A stretch of 64,000 bases of DNA from the NCBI GenBank assembly GCA_036268425.1, contig DATAUE010000116.1, forward strand, positions 1 to 64,000, read 5' to 3'. The position numbers and the translations under genes are program-made. This document shows, in pieces, positions 7,920-16,437 of the stretch. Position 1 is the stretch's first letter. Each line of letters starts with the position of its first letter. Under the pieces are notes generated by a model. That model was not told the origin of the DNA and did not search any database. It saw nothing but the letters and a program-made list of their open reading frames with translations. Source of the stretch: DATARH01 sp036268425 (lineage in GTDB: Bacteria > Pseudomonadota > Alphaproteobacteria > ATCC43930 > CGMCC-115725).

Positions 7920-8771
7920 TCAATCCAGCGGGCGATGCAACCCCGTGGCGATGTCGAGATATTCGGGGTCGTCAACCGGGATCAGCCCGTGCCGCAGCGC
8001 AAAATCGAGGATCACCAGATTGACGTTGAATTTGAAATCGTCGGTATTGCGCACCCGCTCGACAACGTCCTGCGCCGGCATCCGTTCGAAGTGCGTGATT
8101 TCGCCATCGCGGTTGTGCGGCACGAAATCCGCAGGCAGTTCCACATCGTAGGTGAACAGCACATCGTCGCGGATGCCGAGTTTCGTCTCCATCCGGTAGC
8201 TGATGGCGCCCACCGGCCGGGCCTGCTCGACCAGCCGCGCCGGCATGCCCGCCTCTTCGTCGGCCTCCTTGAACAGGGTCGCGGTCGCACCGTGGCCGTT
8301 GCCGACGCCGCCGGCGACGATATTGTCGAGCTTGCTCGGCGCCACCCGCTTGTCCGGCGCGCGGCGGCCGACCCATAAATGCAGTGCGCCGCCGTCACGG
8401 TTGTAGCCGTTGAGATGCACCCCATAGGCGCGCACCCCGAAAAACGGCACCGCACCGCGGTCGAGACGAAAGATCGGCTGGTCGCCCCAGCGCGCCATGA
8501 CGTCGAAGGTTTCGTTGCGCCATTTCGGTACCTGCCGCTCGACGACAAGCGCCTCGACGACGGCATCCACCGCGGCGCTGACCGTGTCGCAATCACCTTG
8601 CGCGACCAGTCGGACCTGCTGCTCCTCGACCGCGAATACGTTTCGGAACCGTGCCAGAGCCGCGGCATTGTCGCGGCGCAGCCAGCCGATGCGGTTGCCG
8701 CCGGCGACCAGCGGCAGGGCGCGTGCCGGGTCGAGATTGTTGCAGGCGCGGATATGGTCGGCAAAAGACAT
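7920..8771 (-). CDS. DUF4743 domain NUDIX hydrolase
   Basis: This 283-residue protein has an N-terminal DUF4743-like domain (about 1-115) and a NUDIX domain (about 120-260). The NUDIX box reads GGVGNGHGATATLFKEADEE; the family REUXEE core appears as KEADEE, so the Mg-binding glutamates are present but the first Arg is Lys. Relatives include thiamine-pyrophosphokinase-like NUDIX proteins of eukaryotes and bacteria that hydrolyse oxidised thiamine diphosphate analogues. That activity is possible but unproven here. It lies 14 bp downstream of the ACT-domain gene on the same strand, probably in one transcript. Confidence 0.85.
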   Translation of the reverse strand: MSFADHIRACNNLDPARALPLVAGGNRIGWLRRDNAAALARFRNVFAVEEQQVRLVAQGDCDTVSAAVDAVVEALVVERQVPKWRNETFDVMARWGDQPIFRLDRGAVPFFGVRAYGVHLNGYNRDGGALHLWVGRRAPDKRVAPSKLDNIVAGGVGNGHGATATLFKEADEEAGMPARLVEQARPVGAISYRMETKLGIRDDVLFTYDVELPADFVPHNRDGEITHFERMPAQDVVERVRNTDDFKFNVNLVILDFALRHGLIPVDDPEYLDIATGLHRPLD

Positions 8772-8785
8772 CGCGCGCTCGCCAG

Positions 8786-9085
8786 CTAGTTGAAGGGGCG
8801 GTTATCCAGGGTCAGCACGGTTTCGACACCGACGATCTGGCGCATGCACCGCGCGATGTAATCGGCGAGATCGCGATCGAGGCCGCCGATTTGCACATCG
8901 ATGGTCAGGGCCGTCTCCGACGCGGTGCTGTGCCATTTGTGCGGCACGAGGCCACGCTTGGCGAACAGTTCGACAACACGCGGCATAACCCCCGGTTCCG
9001 CGCGGGCCTGGAGCGTAAATGAAACGGTCGGCGAAAAAGCGTCGCTGTCAGCGACCGCTGATGTGGCAAACGGCAACGAAGTCAT
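8786..9085 (-). CDS. ACT-domain protein, IlvM-like
   Basis: A start at the ATG at 9085 gives 99 residues; an in-frame ATG at 9103 would add six. The sequence VSFTLQARAEPGVMPRVVELFAKRGLVPHKW is typical of the ACT domain of acetolactate synthase small subunits and related regulators, which bind amino acids at a subunit interface. The one-domain size is close to IlvM. No large acetolactate synthase subunit is adjacent; a distant TPP enzyme occurs at 47 kb. It could therefore be a free-standing ACT sensor. It is followed closely by the NUDIX gene. Confidence 0.7.
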   Translation of the reverse strand: MTSLPFATSAVADSDAFSPTVSFTLQARAEPGVMPRVVELFAKRGLVPHKWHSTASETALTIDVQIGGLDRDLADYIARCMRQIVGVETVLTLDNRPFN

Positions 9086-9109
9086 CGCGAATTTCCTCGG
9101 CAAATTGAT

Positions 9110-9160
9110 GGCGAATCAGCACAGCCCGAGCCCTCACAGGGCTCGGGACGCTAATTCGCC
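9110..9160. promoter_or_regulatory. Two-tier inverted repeat between divergent genes
   Basis: An outer stem GGCGAAT/ATTCGCC (9110-9116 with 9154-9160) encloses an inner perfect 10-bp stem CCCGAGCCCT/AGGGCTCGGG (9125-9134 with 9138-9147). It lies between the divergent ACT-domain and NHL-protein genes. It could be a cruciform operator or an untranslated-region structure. No T-tract makes it a terminator. Confidence 0.45.
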
Positions 9161-9315
9161 GATCGCCGGCGCGATGTGTCGCCATAGTCATCAATGGCGA
9201 ATGTGATCCTGCAACGGCACGGCGTCAAGCAAGGCAGAGTGGCGGCACGCCTCCCGCGTTGAGTCGGGCCGCACAGCCTCTATACTCCGGGCAAACCCAA
9301 GCGGAGGAAATCGTC

Positions 9316-10287
9316 ATGGCGGTCGTGCTCGGTAAGGAAGGCTATCGCTACGAGGTGCAGGACAACTGGGCGAAACTGCCGCCCGGCATGGAATTCGACG
9401 CCGATGTCGCGGCGGTCGGGGTCGACAAAAACGACAACGTCTATGCCTTCAACCGCGGCAAGCACCCGATGTGCGTGTTCGACCGCGAAGGCAATCTGCT
9501 GCGCACCTGGGGCGAGGGGATGTTCCCGCGAGCGCATGGCGTGTTCATGGCGCCCGACGACACGATCTGGCTGACCGATGACGGCGACCACACGGTTCGC
9601 CAATGCACTCTCGACGGCAAGGTGCTGCTGACGATCGGCATTTCCGGCAAGCCCGCGCCGTACATGTCAGGCGAGCCGTTCCACCGCTGCACCCACACCG
9701 CAATGTCGCCCGACGGCGACAGCATCTATGTGTCGGACGGCTATGGCAATTCGCGCGTCCACAAATATACGCCGGACGGCAAATTGCAGATGTCGTGGGG
9801 CGAGCCGGGCACCGACGCCGGCCAGTTCAACATCGCGCACAATGTGTGTTGCGACCATGACGGCTGGGTGTTTGTTGCCGACCGTGAAAACCACCGCGTG
9901 CAGGTGTTCGACGGCAACGGCAAATATGCCGGCCAGTGGAACAACATGCACCGCCCTTCCGGCCTCTATCTCGAACCGGGCAAGGAGGGCCGCATGTATA
10001 TCGGCGAGATCGGCCCGGACATGGCGGTGAACATCAACATTCCGGGCTGTGGCCCACGGGTCAGCATCTATAGCCACGGCGGCGAATTGCTGGCGCGGCT
10101 TGGCCATGAACATGCCGGTCTCGCCACCGGCCAGTTCATCTCGCCGCACGGCATCTCGGTCGATTCGCGCGGCGATATCTATGTTGGTGAAGTCAGTTAC
10201 ACCAACTGGGGCCGTCGCGTTCGCGCCAAAGGCGAGGAAATTCCGAAGGGCCTGCGCAGCCTGCAAAAGCTGGTGAAAGTCGCCTGA
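9316..10287 (+). CDS. NHL-repeat beta-propeller protein
   Basis: The ATG at 9316, preceded by GGAGGAAA, gives 323 residues. The chain is built of NHL-type repeats, each with a DxxGNxYVxD-like core: VDKNDNVYAFNRG, PDDTIWLTDDGDH, PDGDSIYVSDGYGNSRV, HDGWVFVADRENHRV and SRGDIYVGEVS. It therefore folds as a six-bladed propeller resembling the lyase part of peptidyl-alpha-hydroxyglycine alpha-amidating enzymes. There is no signal peptide, so it is probably cytoplasmic. A lactonase-like or lyase-like role on a small molecule is possible; the sequence does not settle it. Confidence 0.8.
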   Translation: MAVVLGKEGYRYEVQDNWAKLPPGMEFDADVAAVGVDKNDNVYAFNRGKHPMCVFDREGNLLRTWGEGMFPRAHGVFMAPDDTIWLTDDGDHTVRQCTLDGKVLLTIGISGKPAPYMSGEPFHRCTHTAMSPDGDSIYVSDGYGNSRVHKYTPDGKLQMSWGEPGTDAGQFNIAHNVCCDHDGWVFVADRENHRVQVFDGNGKYAGQWNNMHRPSGLYLEPGKEGRMYIGEIGPDMAVNINIPGCGPRVSIYSHGGELLARLGHEHAGLATGQFISPHGISVDSRGDIYVGEVSYTNWGRRVRAKGEEIPKGLRSLQKLVKVA

Positions 10288-10435
10288 TACCTGATAACGG
10301 GAATCCGGTCGCCGGGATGACGTCGAGCGTCGCGGCGATCGGGTTCGTGCGGTTCAGCATAGCTACAAGAAACTAAACCAGCCGCAAGGCTACGACATCC
10401 CGCAATCAGCGCCTCGAAGAGAAAGGCCAATAACA

Positions 10436-11407
10436 TCAGGTAGTGGTTACCAGATTGATCAGCGTGTCGCCGCGGGTGAACCGAGTGATATTGTCGGCGA
10501 TCTCATCCCAGCGGCGGCGTACCATGCCGCCGGTCCAGCCCGAATTGTGCGGCGTGACGATGACGTTCGGCAGTTCGTGGAATGGGTGACGCGAGCCGCG
10601 GCGATTGGGTTCGGCACCGGTCGGGTATTGCCACCACACGTCGAGCGCGGCGCCGCCGATCGTACGGTCATGCAACGCCGCATAGATTGCGTCTTCGTCG
10701 ATAACCTGGCCGCGCGCGATATTGATCAGAAACGCGCTCGGCTTCATCAGCGACAGGCGGTGCGCGGTGAAGAGGCCGGTAGTTTCCGGTCCCAGCGCCG
10801 TGCAAATCGCAACCGTGTCGCATTCCGGCAGCATGCGATCGAGATTATCGAGCGGATAGACCTGCTCCACTTCCGGGTCCGCCTCGCGCGGCGTGCGGTT
10901 GGCGGCAAGGATGCGGCAGCCGAACGGCGCCGCGCGGCGTGCCACTTCACGCCCGACCCTTCCATAACCGACGATGCCCAGCGTGGAGCCGCGGATTTCG
11001 CCATGCGGCGTGCCGCTCTGCACCCAGCTCGACGCCCATGAAGCATGTTGGCGAAACTCGCCGGCGATCTGAAAGAACCGGTGATGCAGGGCCAGCATCG
11101 CCATCACCACGAACTCGGCGATCGCGGTTTCGTGGCCGAATGAGTTGCATACCGCCGCACCGTTCGGCAAGGCCGCCAGATCGAACAGCTCAACGCCGGT
11201 GGCAACCGATTGCACCAGCCGCACTTTCGGTGCGGCGGGATAATCGGCGCGCCAGTGGTTGCCGACGAGAATGTCGGCGGAGCCGGCGGATTGTCCGGTC
11301 AGATGCTGCGGGTCAAGAACCACCTCGGTGTCGAGGTCGGCCGGTAATTCGTCTTTGATACCGGTGAAGGTGTCAGCCGCAACGTTGCCAAGAAACAGCG
11401 CTTTCAT
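10436..11407 (-). CDS. D-2-hydroxyacid dehydrogenase
   Basis: The frame is open further upstream, but a typical start (MKALFLGNVAAD) at 11407 gives 323 residues. It belongs to the D-isomer-specific 2-hydroxyacid dehydrogenases. The nucleotide-binding motif LGIVGYGRVG lies near residue 140, NIARGQVIDEDA carries the active-site Arg region, and the distal TPHNSGWT segment replaces the usual PHxG context. It lies 10 bp downstream of the enolase-superfamily gene on the same strand. Together they suggest dehydration and reduction steps in catabolism of a sugar acid. Confidence 0.85.
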   Translation of the reverse strand: MKALFLGNVAADTFTGIKDELPADLDTEVVLDPQHLTGQSAGSADILVGNHWRADYPAAPKVRLVQSVATGVELFDLAALPNGAAVCNSFGHETAIAEFVVMAMLALHHRFFQIAGEFRQHASWASSWVQSGTPHGEIRGSTLGIVGYGRVGREVARRAAPFGCRILAANRTPREADPEVEQVYPLDNLDRMLPECDTVAICTALGPETTGLFTAHRLSLMKPSAFLINIARGQVIDEDAIYAALHDRTIGGAALDVWWQYPTGAEPNRRGSRHPFHELPNVIVTPHNSGWTGGMVRRRWDEIADNITRFTRGDTLINLVTTT

Positions 11408-11417
11408 CTCTCTGCCC

Positions 11418-12587
11418 TTACGCGTTGACCGTGTGCCTGGCGAGAAAATCCTCGCGCACCGTAATCCCCAGCCCTGGCCGTTCCGGCACCTCGATCGTGC
11501 CGTCCGTGACCCGGAAATCTTCTTCGACGAGGTCGAACAGCAGCGGGTTGGCGCCAAGCGAATACTCGATGATAAACCCGGCAGGCGACGCCGCCGCCAC
11601 CGCAAGCCCCGCCGCGAAGGCCGGTGCGCCGGCCCATAAATGCGGCGCGAGCTTGAGGTTGAAGGCACTTGCGAGCGCCGAGATGCGCATCGCCTCGGTG
11701 ATGCCGCCGCAGATCGCCAGGTCGGGCTGCATGATGTCGACAGCGCCGAGCATCGCGAGGTCGCGGAAATCGTGGCGGGTGAATTCACTTTCGCCGGCCG
11801 AGATCGGGATGTCGGTCGCACGCCGAACCTCGGCGCAGCCGGCTTTGTCGTCGGCCGTCACCGGCTCCTCGAACCAGGTCAGGTTGCAGTCTTCGACCAG
11901 GCGGCAAAAGCGCTTGGCCTCGGCAACCGACAAGGTGCCATGCGCATCGCACATCAAGCCGATCTCCGGTCCCAGCGCTTCGCGAGCGGCGTGCACACGC
12001 CGCGCCGAGTGGCGCGGGTCGCCGTCGATGATGCCGACCCGCATTTTGACCGCGCCAAACCCGCCGGCCGCGACATAGCCGAGCAGTTGCTCGCCGATCT
12101 TGTCTGGCCCGGCCCAGCCGCCCGAGGCGTAGGCCGGCATCTTTGCCGCGCGCCGCCCCCCGAGCAGCCGCCACACCGGCTGTCCCACGGATTTGCCGAG
12201 AATATCCCACAACGCGCAATCGATGCCGGACAGCGCCGACACCGTGATGCCGCGGCGCCCGAGCACCGGAAACACGCGCCCTTCGCGCAGCGCGTAATGG
12301 CCGCGCGTGCCGCTGTAGAGCGTTTCCCATAATCGTGTGATGTCGCGGGGGTCTTCGCCCTTGAGGAGCGGCGCAAACTCCTCGTTTATCATGCAGGTCA
12401 GCGCCTGGTTCTGGGCCATGCCGCCAACCTGTGCCTTGGCCTCGCCCCAGCCGGTAATGCCGCATTCGGTTTCGACGCGCACGATCGTACCGTCGAACGA
12501 CATCGTGCGTCCGAAATCGCTGATGTGCTGGCGATCGTGCGGGATCGGGATGTGCACCCACGAGGCATCGACCGATTTGATGCGCAT
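11418..12587 (-). CDS. Mandelate racemase/muconate-lactonizing family enzyme
   Basis: This 389-residue enzyme belongs to the enolase superfamily. The N-terminal capping domain is followed by a TIM barrel with the expected residues in order: VKMRVG (K-x-R, general base region, about 185), CDAHG (first metal Asp), EEPV (second metal ligand), AGESE (third) and APHLWAG (His on the last strands). These enzymes abstract a proton next to a carboxylate, usually dehydrating or racemising sugar acids. It heads a two-gene operon with the 2-hydroxyacid dehydrogenase 10 bp downstream. The substrate is not identifiable by eye. Confidence 0.87.
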   Translation of the reverse strand: MRIKSVDASWVHIPIPHDRQHISDFGRTMSFDGTIVRVETECGITGWGEAKAQVGGMAQNQALTCMINEEFAPLLKGEDPRDITRLWETLYSGTRGHYALREGRVFPVLGRRGITVSALSGIDCALWDILGKSVGQPVWRLLGGRRAAKMPAYASGGWAGPDKIGEQLLGYVAAGGFGAVKMRVGIIDGDPRHSARRVHAAREALGPEIGLMCDAHGTLSVAEAKRFCRLVEDCNLTWFEEPVTADDKAGCAEVRRATDIPISAGESEFTRHDFRDLAMLGAVDIMQPDLAICGGITEAMRISALASAFNLKLAPHLWAGAPAFAAGLAVAAASPAGFIIEYSLGANPLLFDLVEEDFRVTDGTIEVPERPGLGITVREDFLARHTVNA

Positions 12588-12725
12588 TGCCGCCGCCTCT
12601 CAGCCGCTGATCCTTCAGCGAGTTTAAGCTGACACGGCATTCGTCTGCACTCGTGAACGCCGTAGGTTGTGAATTATTGGTCAGGGACGGTGACAGTCGC
12701 CGCTGCCCTGCTGGAGCCGGAACGC

Positions 12726-13238
12726 TTAGCGGGGGTCGAGAGCCGGCTGCGCTGTTGCCAGGGCGCGATCTTCGATGGCGATGCGGCGGGCGATCAGTGC
12801 AAGATTGGCGGCGCTGAAGATACCGGCCAGCGCTACCGCGCCGAACGCCAAGGGTAATGCCGCGATTTCCGCTGCTACGACGAGATAGTTCGGATGCCGC
12901 ACATAGCGGTACGGCCCGCGTGCCACCAGCATCTCGCCCGGCAGGACGATGATCCGCGTCGTCCAGCGCCGGCCAAGAGTGCCGATCACCCAGAGCCGGC
13001 CGAGTTGCAACGCGGCAAACAGCCCGAGAAGCGCCCACGACCACACGCGCGCTCCTGGTAGTATCAGTGCGAGGCTCGCCAGCCAGCTGGCATGCAGCGC
13101 GATGAACCAGGGATAGCCGCCTGTGTCGATCTCGACAGCGCCAAGGCGGCGCAACTGGCGGGTATTGCGGGCCGCGAGCGCCAGTTCGGCAAACCGCTGC
13201 GCGACGATGAAGCACAGGATTGCGCTGCCAATACTCAC
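12726..13238 (-). CDS. Isoprenylcysteine carboxyl methyltransferase (ICMT)-like protein
   Basis: The frame is open to 13310, but a GTG at 13238 overlaps the stop codon of the upstream polyketide synthase (GTGA) and gives a normal 170-residue family member. It is an integral membrane protein with several hydrophobic helices. The C-terminal RGPYRYVRHPNYLVV segment is the SAM-binding hallmark of ICMT-like methyltransferases. Next to type III polyketide synthases such proteins are known to O-methylate alkylresorcinols or related phenolic lipids (the SrsB type), and that is the likely role here. Confidence 0.82.
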   Translation of the reverse strand: MSIGSAILCFIVAQRFAELALAARNTRQLRRLGAVEIDTGGYPWFIALHASWLASLALILPGARVWSWALLGLFAALQLGRLWVIGTLGRRWTTRIIVLPGEMLVARGPYRYVRHPNYLVVAAEIAALPLAFGAVALAGIFSAANLALIARRIAIEDRALATAQPALDPR

Positions 13239-14290
13239 CCCCGGCGCAACACGACAAAGCCGGCGGTAAAGCCGGGACCGAGCGCGGTCAACAGCGCGCG
13301 CTGCCAGCACGGATCGCCGCCGTCTTCCGCCAGCATCCGGTCCAGCACAAACAGCACGCTGGCGGCCGACATGTTGCCGAAATCGCGCAAGACCGCGCGT
13401 GCATTGTCGAGCGCGGCGGGGTCGGTTTGCAGCGCCAGCGCGCAGGCATCGATCACTTTAGGACCGCCGGGGTGGCAAACGAAGCGGTCAACATCGTCAA
13501 GCGTCAGTCCCTGCCGGGCGAGGAAATCGCGTGCCGCGTCCCCCAGCCGCTGCACCACGAGCCGCGGGATGTCGCGCGAGAAGATCGGCTTCAGCCCATC
13601 TCCGGTGACCTCCCAGCCCATGACATCGAGGGTCTGCGGCCAGGTGTGTTCGCCGCCCGCAGTCACCGCCGGGCCGTTGCCGTCGCAACGCAGCACCAAG
13701 GCCGCGGCGCCGTCGCCGAACAGCGCGGCGCCGACGATGTTGCTTTTCGTCTGGTCGTCGCGGCGAAAGGTCAGCGAGCATAATTCGACGACCAGAAACA
13801 GCACGGCCTTGTCGGGGATCGCGGCGGCAAGCGTCGCCGCGCGCGCCAGCCCGATCGCACCGCCAGCGCAGCCAAGCCCGAAAATCGGCAGGCGCTGCAC
13901 GGTGGGCGGCAGGGTCAGCCGTTCAATCAGCAGCGCATCGAGGCTCGGCGTGGCGATGCCGGTCGTGGAGACGACGACGATGGCCCCGATATCGGCGGGC
14001 GACAGGTTGGCTTGGCCGAGGGCCTGCCGCGCCGCAGCCTCGAGCAAGGAGACTGCCGCGGTCAGATAAAGCCCGTTGCGCTCTGGCCAATGATGCGGCT
14101 GCTCAAACCAGTCGAGCGGCACCGCGGAATAGCGGCGGCGGATGCCGGTATTGGCAAACACGGGCAGCAGCCGTTCCAAATCCTCGGCGCCGGCGAACAG
14201 ATGTCGCGCCCGCTGCATGACGGCCGCCTGATCCAGCAGAAACGGGGGCACGGCAGTCGCGATCGCGGCGATTCTCGGAGCCGTCTGCAT
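13235..14290 (-). CDS. Type III polyketide synthase (chalcone synthase-like)
   Basis: Starting at the ATG at 14290 (GGGAG upstream; another ATG at 14308 is possible) the protein is 351 residues, the normal length. The catalytic triad is present: Cys141 in FGLGCAGG, His273 in CHPGG and Asn306 in GNMSAAS. Such enzymes extend a fatty acyl starter with malonyl-CoA and cyclise the chain to alkylresorcinols or alkylpyrones. The translationally coupled ICMT-like methyltransferase downstream supports a methylated phenolic lipid product, probably membrane-located. Two further genes of the Streptomyces srs operon (hydroxylase, decarboxylation-related) are not seen here. Confidence 0.88.
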   Translation of the reverse strand: MQTAPRIAAIATAVPPFLLDQAAVMQRARHLFAGAEDLERLLPVFANTGIRRRYSAVPLDWFEQPHHWPERNGLYLTAAVSLLEAAARQALGQANLSPADIGAIVVVSTTGIATPSLDALLIERLTLPPTVQRLPIFGLGCAGGAIGLARAATLAAAIPDKAVLFLVVELCSLTFRRDDQTKSNIVGAALFGDGAAALVLRCDGNGPAVTAGGEHTWPQTLDVMGWEVTGDGLKPIFSRDIPRLVVQRLGDAARDFLARQGLTLDDVDRFVCHPGGPKVIDACALALQTDPAALDNARAVLRDFGNMSAASVLFVLDRMLAEDGGDPCWQRALLTALGPGFTAGFVVLRRG

Positions 14291-14467
14291 CGCATCTGTC
14301 TCCCGCATGATGTCAAAGATAGGGGTGGGTCTGCGATAATGAAACGGCGCCGATGCATTTTGGCGGGTTCGAAGCCGATCACGATTTGCGTGAGCGTTCA
14401 TCGCGTCAGCGTCGAGCGGCCGCGCCGGATTGAGCGCTGCCGGCCGGTCTGCTACAAAAGAACGGTC

Positions 14468-14640
14468 ATTGGGGAGTAGCCGCCCGCCGGGTCGAGCGGG
14501 GGTTGCGTCAACATACTTGACCGCAAGGTCATGGCGCAGACGGCCGCGAGGCTTGGCGAGACCTTTGGCATCGGTTACCTGCACCCGGGTCGGGCGGAGG
14601 CAGCCGTGCCAAAGTGTATGCCCTGCGCCCGACCCTGGTG
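14468..14640 (+). promoter_or_regulatory. yybP-ykoY-type manganese riboswitch
   Basis: The leader holds the signature GGGGAGTAGCC (14471-14481) and, about 80 nt on, GGCGAGACCTTTGGC (14555-14569), the two conserved sides of the yybP-ykoY metal-sensing junction. CAACATACTTGACC between them also matches Gram-negative examples as I remember them. A perfect 10-bp hairpin (14587-14596 with 14626-14635) follows and ends 12 nt before the GTG start. Its position suggests translational control by ribosome-site sequestration. The gene controlled is a GDT1-type Mn transporter, exactly the expected regulon. Confidence 0.85.
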
Positions 14641-14647
14641 ATGCCTC

Positions 14648-15208
14648 GTGGAAGCTTTTCTGGTGTCGACCGGCGTCGTCGCGCTCGCTGAGATCGGCGA
14701 CAAGACGCAGATTCTATCCCTGATGCTGGCGGCGCGGTTTCAGCGCCCGTGGCCGATCATCGCCGGCATCCTGTGCGCGACGATCGCCAATCATGCCGCG
14801 GCCGGATTGGCCGGGACTTTTTTCGGGGGCTTGCTGCAAGGCCCGTGGATGCGCTGGATCCTGGCATTGTCGTTTTTCAGCGTCGCGGTTTGGGCGCTGT
14901 TTCCCGACAAGTTCGAGGAGGACGAGAGCAACAGCAGGCGCGACCGCACCGGTGCCTTCGCCGCGACCCTGGTTGCCTTCTTTCTCGCCGAGATCGGCGA
15001 CAAGACGCAGATCGCAACGATCGGGCTGGCGGCGCGCTTTGCGGTGTTTCTACCGGTAGTCGCCGGCACGACGCTCGGCATGATGCTGGCCAATGTTCCG
15101 GCGGTCTTTCTCGGCGACAGGCTGGCCGGCAGACTGCCGTTGCGCGCGATCCGCATTACCGCCGCGATCGTGTTTGTGATCCTCGGCGTCGTGACGCTGT
15201 TCGAATAG
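14648..15208 (+). CDS. GDT1/TMEM165 family (UPF0016) cation transporter
   Basis: This 186-residue inner-membrane protein has six likely helices in two homologous halves. Each half carries the hallmark ExGDKTQ motif: LAEIGDKTQILSL (about 14-26) and LAEIGDKTQIATI (about 115-127). These acidic motifs line the ion path. Bacterial members such as MneA export manganese. Translation begins at GTG 14648. The preceding yybP-ykoY-type riboswitch ties expression to Mn(II), supporting an Mn efflux function. The gene following on the other strand is convergent. Confidence 0.9.
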   Translation: MEAFLVSTGVVALAEIGDKTQILSLMLAARFQRPWPIIAGILCATIANHAAAGLAGTFFGGLLQGPWMRWILALSFFSVAVWALFPDKFEEDESNSRRDRTGAFAATLVAFFLAEIGDKTQIATIGLAARFAVFLPVVAGTTLGMMLANVPAVFLGDRLAGRLPLRAIRITAAIVFVILGVVTLFE

Positions 15209-15214
15209 CCCCTG

Positions 15215-15652
15215 TCACGCAGGCGCGGACAACTCGCCCCAGCTTGTCGCCCGGGCAATGCGCAACGCGATCACCGGCAACTCGGCGAGCCGCATCGTGC
15301 GGTATTGCGGATAGCGCGCGGTCAGCAATGCCTGGGCGCAGTCGTGCTCCTCGCCGCCATGCAGGATTTCGGCGCGGCCGCGCAGCATGACCCAGGCGAG
15401 GCGGGTCCAGTCTTCGTCCCAGCGGTCGACGACAAAGGCGGCTTGCGGGTTCTCGATGATGTTGCGCAACCGCTTGAGCGGGACGTCGCGACGTTTCGGC
15501 TTTTCATCGATCGTAATGTAAAGCGTCTCGGCGTCGACCGCGTAGCACGCCGGGATCAAATGCGGCGCGCCGCCGGCATCGGCGGTGGCGAGGTGGCCGA
15601 CCCGGCTTTGGCTGAGGAAATCGCGTTGGCGGTCGCTGACCATGCCGCGCAT
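15215..15652 (-). CDS. Pyridoxamine 5'-phosphate oxidase-like (F420/FMN-type) protein
   Basis: This 145-residue split-barrel flavoprotein matches the PPOX-class F420-dependent family (the TIGR03668/Rv0121 type): GHLATADAGGAPHLIPACYAV near the N-terminus and the KxxRDVPLKRLRNIIENP segment in the middle. An ATG at 15643 three codons in is an equally good start. Members bind FMN or F420 and reduce small substrates. Whether this organism makes F420 cannot be judged from the window. It converges with the GDT1 gene, leaving only 6 bp between them. Confidence 0.78.
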   Translation of the reverse strand: MRGMVSDRQRDFLSQSRVGHLATADAGGAPHLIPACYAVDAETLYITIDEKPKRRDVPLKRLRNIIENPQAAFVVDRWDEDWTRLAWVMLRGRAEILHGGEEHDCAQALLTARYPQYRTMRLAELPVIALRIARATSWGELSAPA

Positions 15653-15737
15653 GTTGCGGCATCGCGCGCCGGTTGCCTATCGCTTCGCCGCGGTCGTACG
15701 ATGCGACATTGTGTTCAAGAAACCACGGGGGAAGCCG

Positions 15738-16256
15738 GTGAACGACATATCGACAGTCGCGCTCAGTCCGGAAACCGTGCTGCAGCAGATGAAGGATAAC
15801 GGCGTCACTGATGTCGTCTGGTTGCCCGACAGCGAAACCAACTGGCTGTTTCTGCTGATGCAGGCCGAGCCGTCGCTGCGGCTGGTCGGGGTCAGCCGCG
15901 AGGGTCACGCCTGTTCGATCGCGGCCGGGCTGTTCGCCGGCGGCAAAAAGCCGCTGATCCTGATCCAGAACACCGGAATGATGGAATCCGGCGACTCGAT
16001 CCGCGGCTGGCTCTTGGGGCTTAACGTGCCGGTGGTGCTGATGGTCGGGTATCGCGGCTGGACCCGCCACGGCGTCACGACCGATACGGCAGCCACCTAT
16101 ACCGAGCGCTTTCTGATGGCGTTCGGCCTCAATTACTACCTCGTCGAAAACGACGCCGACGCGCCTCGCATCACGGCCGCCTTCGCCGAAGCGGAGAAGA
16201 CCAAACGGCCGGTGGTCGTGCTGGTCGGCGACGAGTATCACGGGTTCAACCGCTAA
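15738..16256 (+). CDS. TPP-dependent decarboxylase, alpha (PYR-domain) subunit
   Basis: A GTG at 15738 after CGGGGGA gives 172 residues, the size of sulfopyruvate or phosphonopyruvate decarboxylase alpha subunits. It contains only the pyrimidine-binding domain of TPP enzymes: VSREGHACSIAAGLFAGG carries the catalytic Glu that activates TPP. The cofactor's diphosphate domain is on the next gene (beta subunit), so the active site forms between subunits. The decarboxylated 2-oxoacid is unknown. The following GMC oxidoreductase might oxidise or supply the corresponding alcohol. Confidence 0.82.
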   Translation: MNDISTVALSPETVLQQMKDNGVTDVVWLPDSETNWLFLLMQAEPSLRLVGVSREGHACSIAAGLFAGGKKPLILIQNTGMMESGDSIRGWLLGLNVPVVLMVGYRGWTRHGVTTDTAATYTERFLMAFGLNYYLVENDADAPRITAAFAEAEKTKRPVVVLVGDEYHGFNR

Positions 16257-16279
16257 TCGGTGCTCTCGCCTGCCAGCGG

Positions 16280-16401
16280 CCCCTCACCCCGCCCTCTTCC
16301 TGCAAGCGGGGCGAGGGAGCGGCCCGGCGCAGCGTCAAATCCCTCGCCCCGCTTGCGGGGAGAGGGTGGCTGAGGCCGGGAGGTCGAAGTCGGGTGAGGG
16401 G
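16280..16401. repeat. REP-like intergenic palindrome between the TPP subunit genes
   Basis: The ends are inverted copies (CCCCTCACCC at 16280-16289, GGGTGAGGGG at 16392-16401). Inside, GCAAGCGGGGCGAGGG (16302-16317) pairs perfectly with 16341-16356. This GC-rich CCCTC/GAGGG pattern is typical of dispersed intergenic repeats in alphaproteobacteria. It interrupts what is otherwise a tight operon and may stabilise or attenuate the transcript. Confidence 0.7.
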
Positions 16402-16437
16402 CAGCCCACCGAAGCTCGCTCATAAGGAGACACAACC

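Noticed and set aside
11785..13257. 490-codon minus-strand frame spanning two genes
   Set aside because: It overlaps the enolase-superfamily and ICMT genes in another frame and is dominated by Arg/Ala/Gly.
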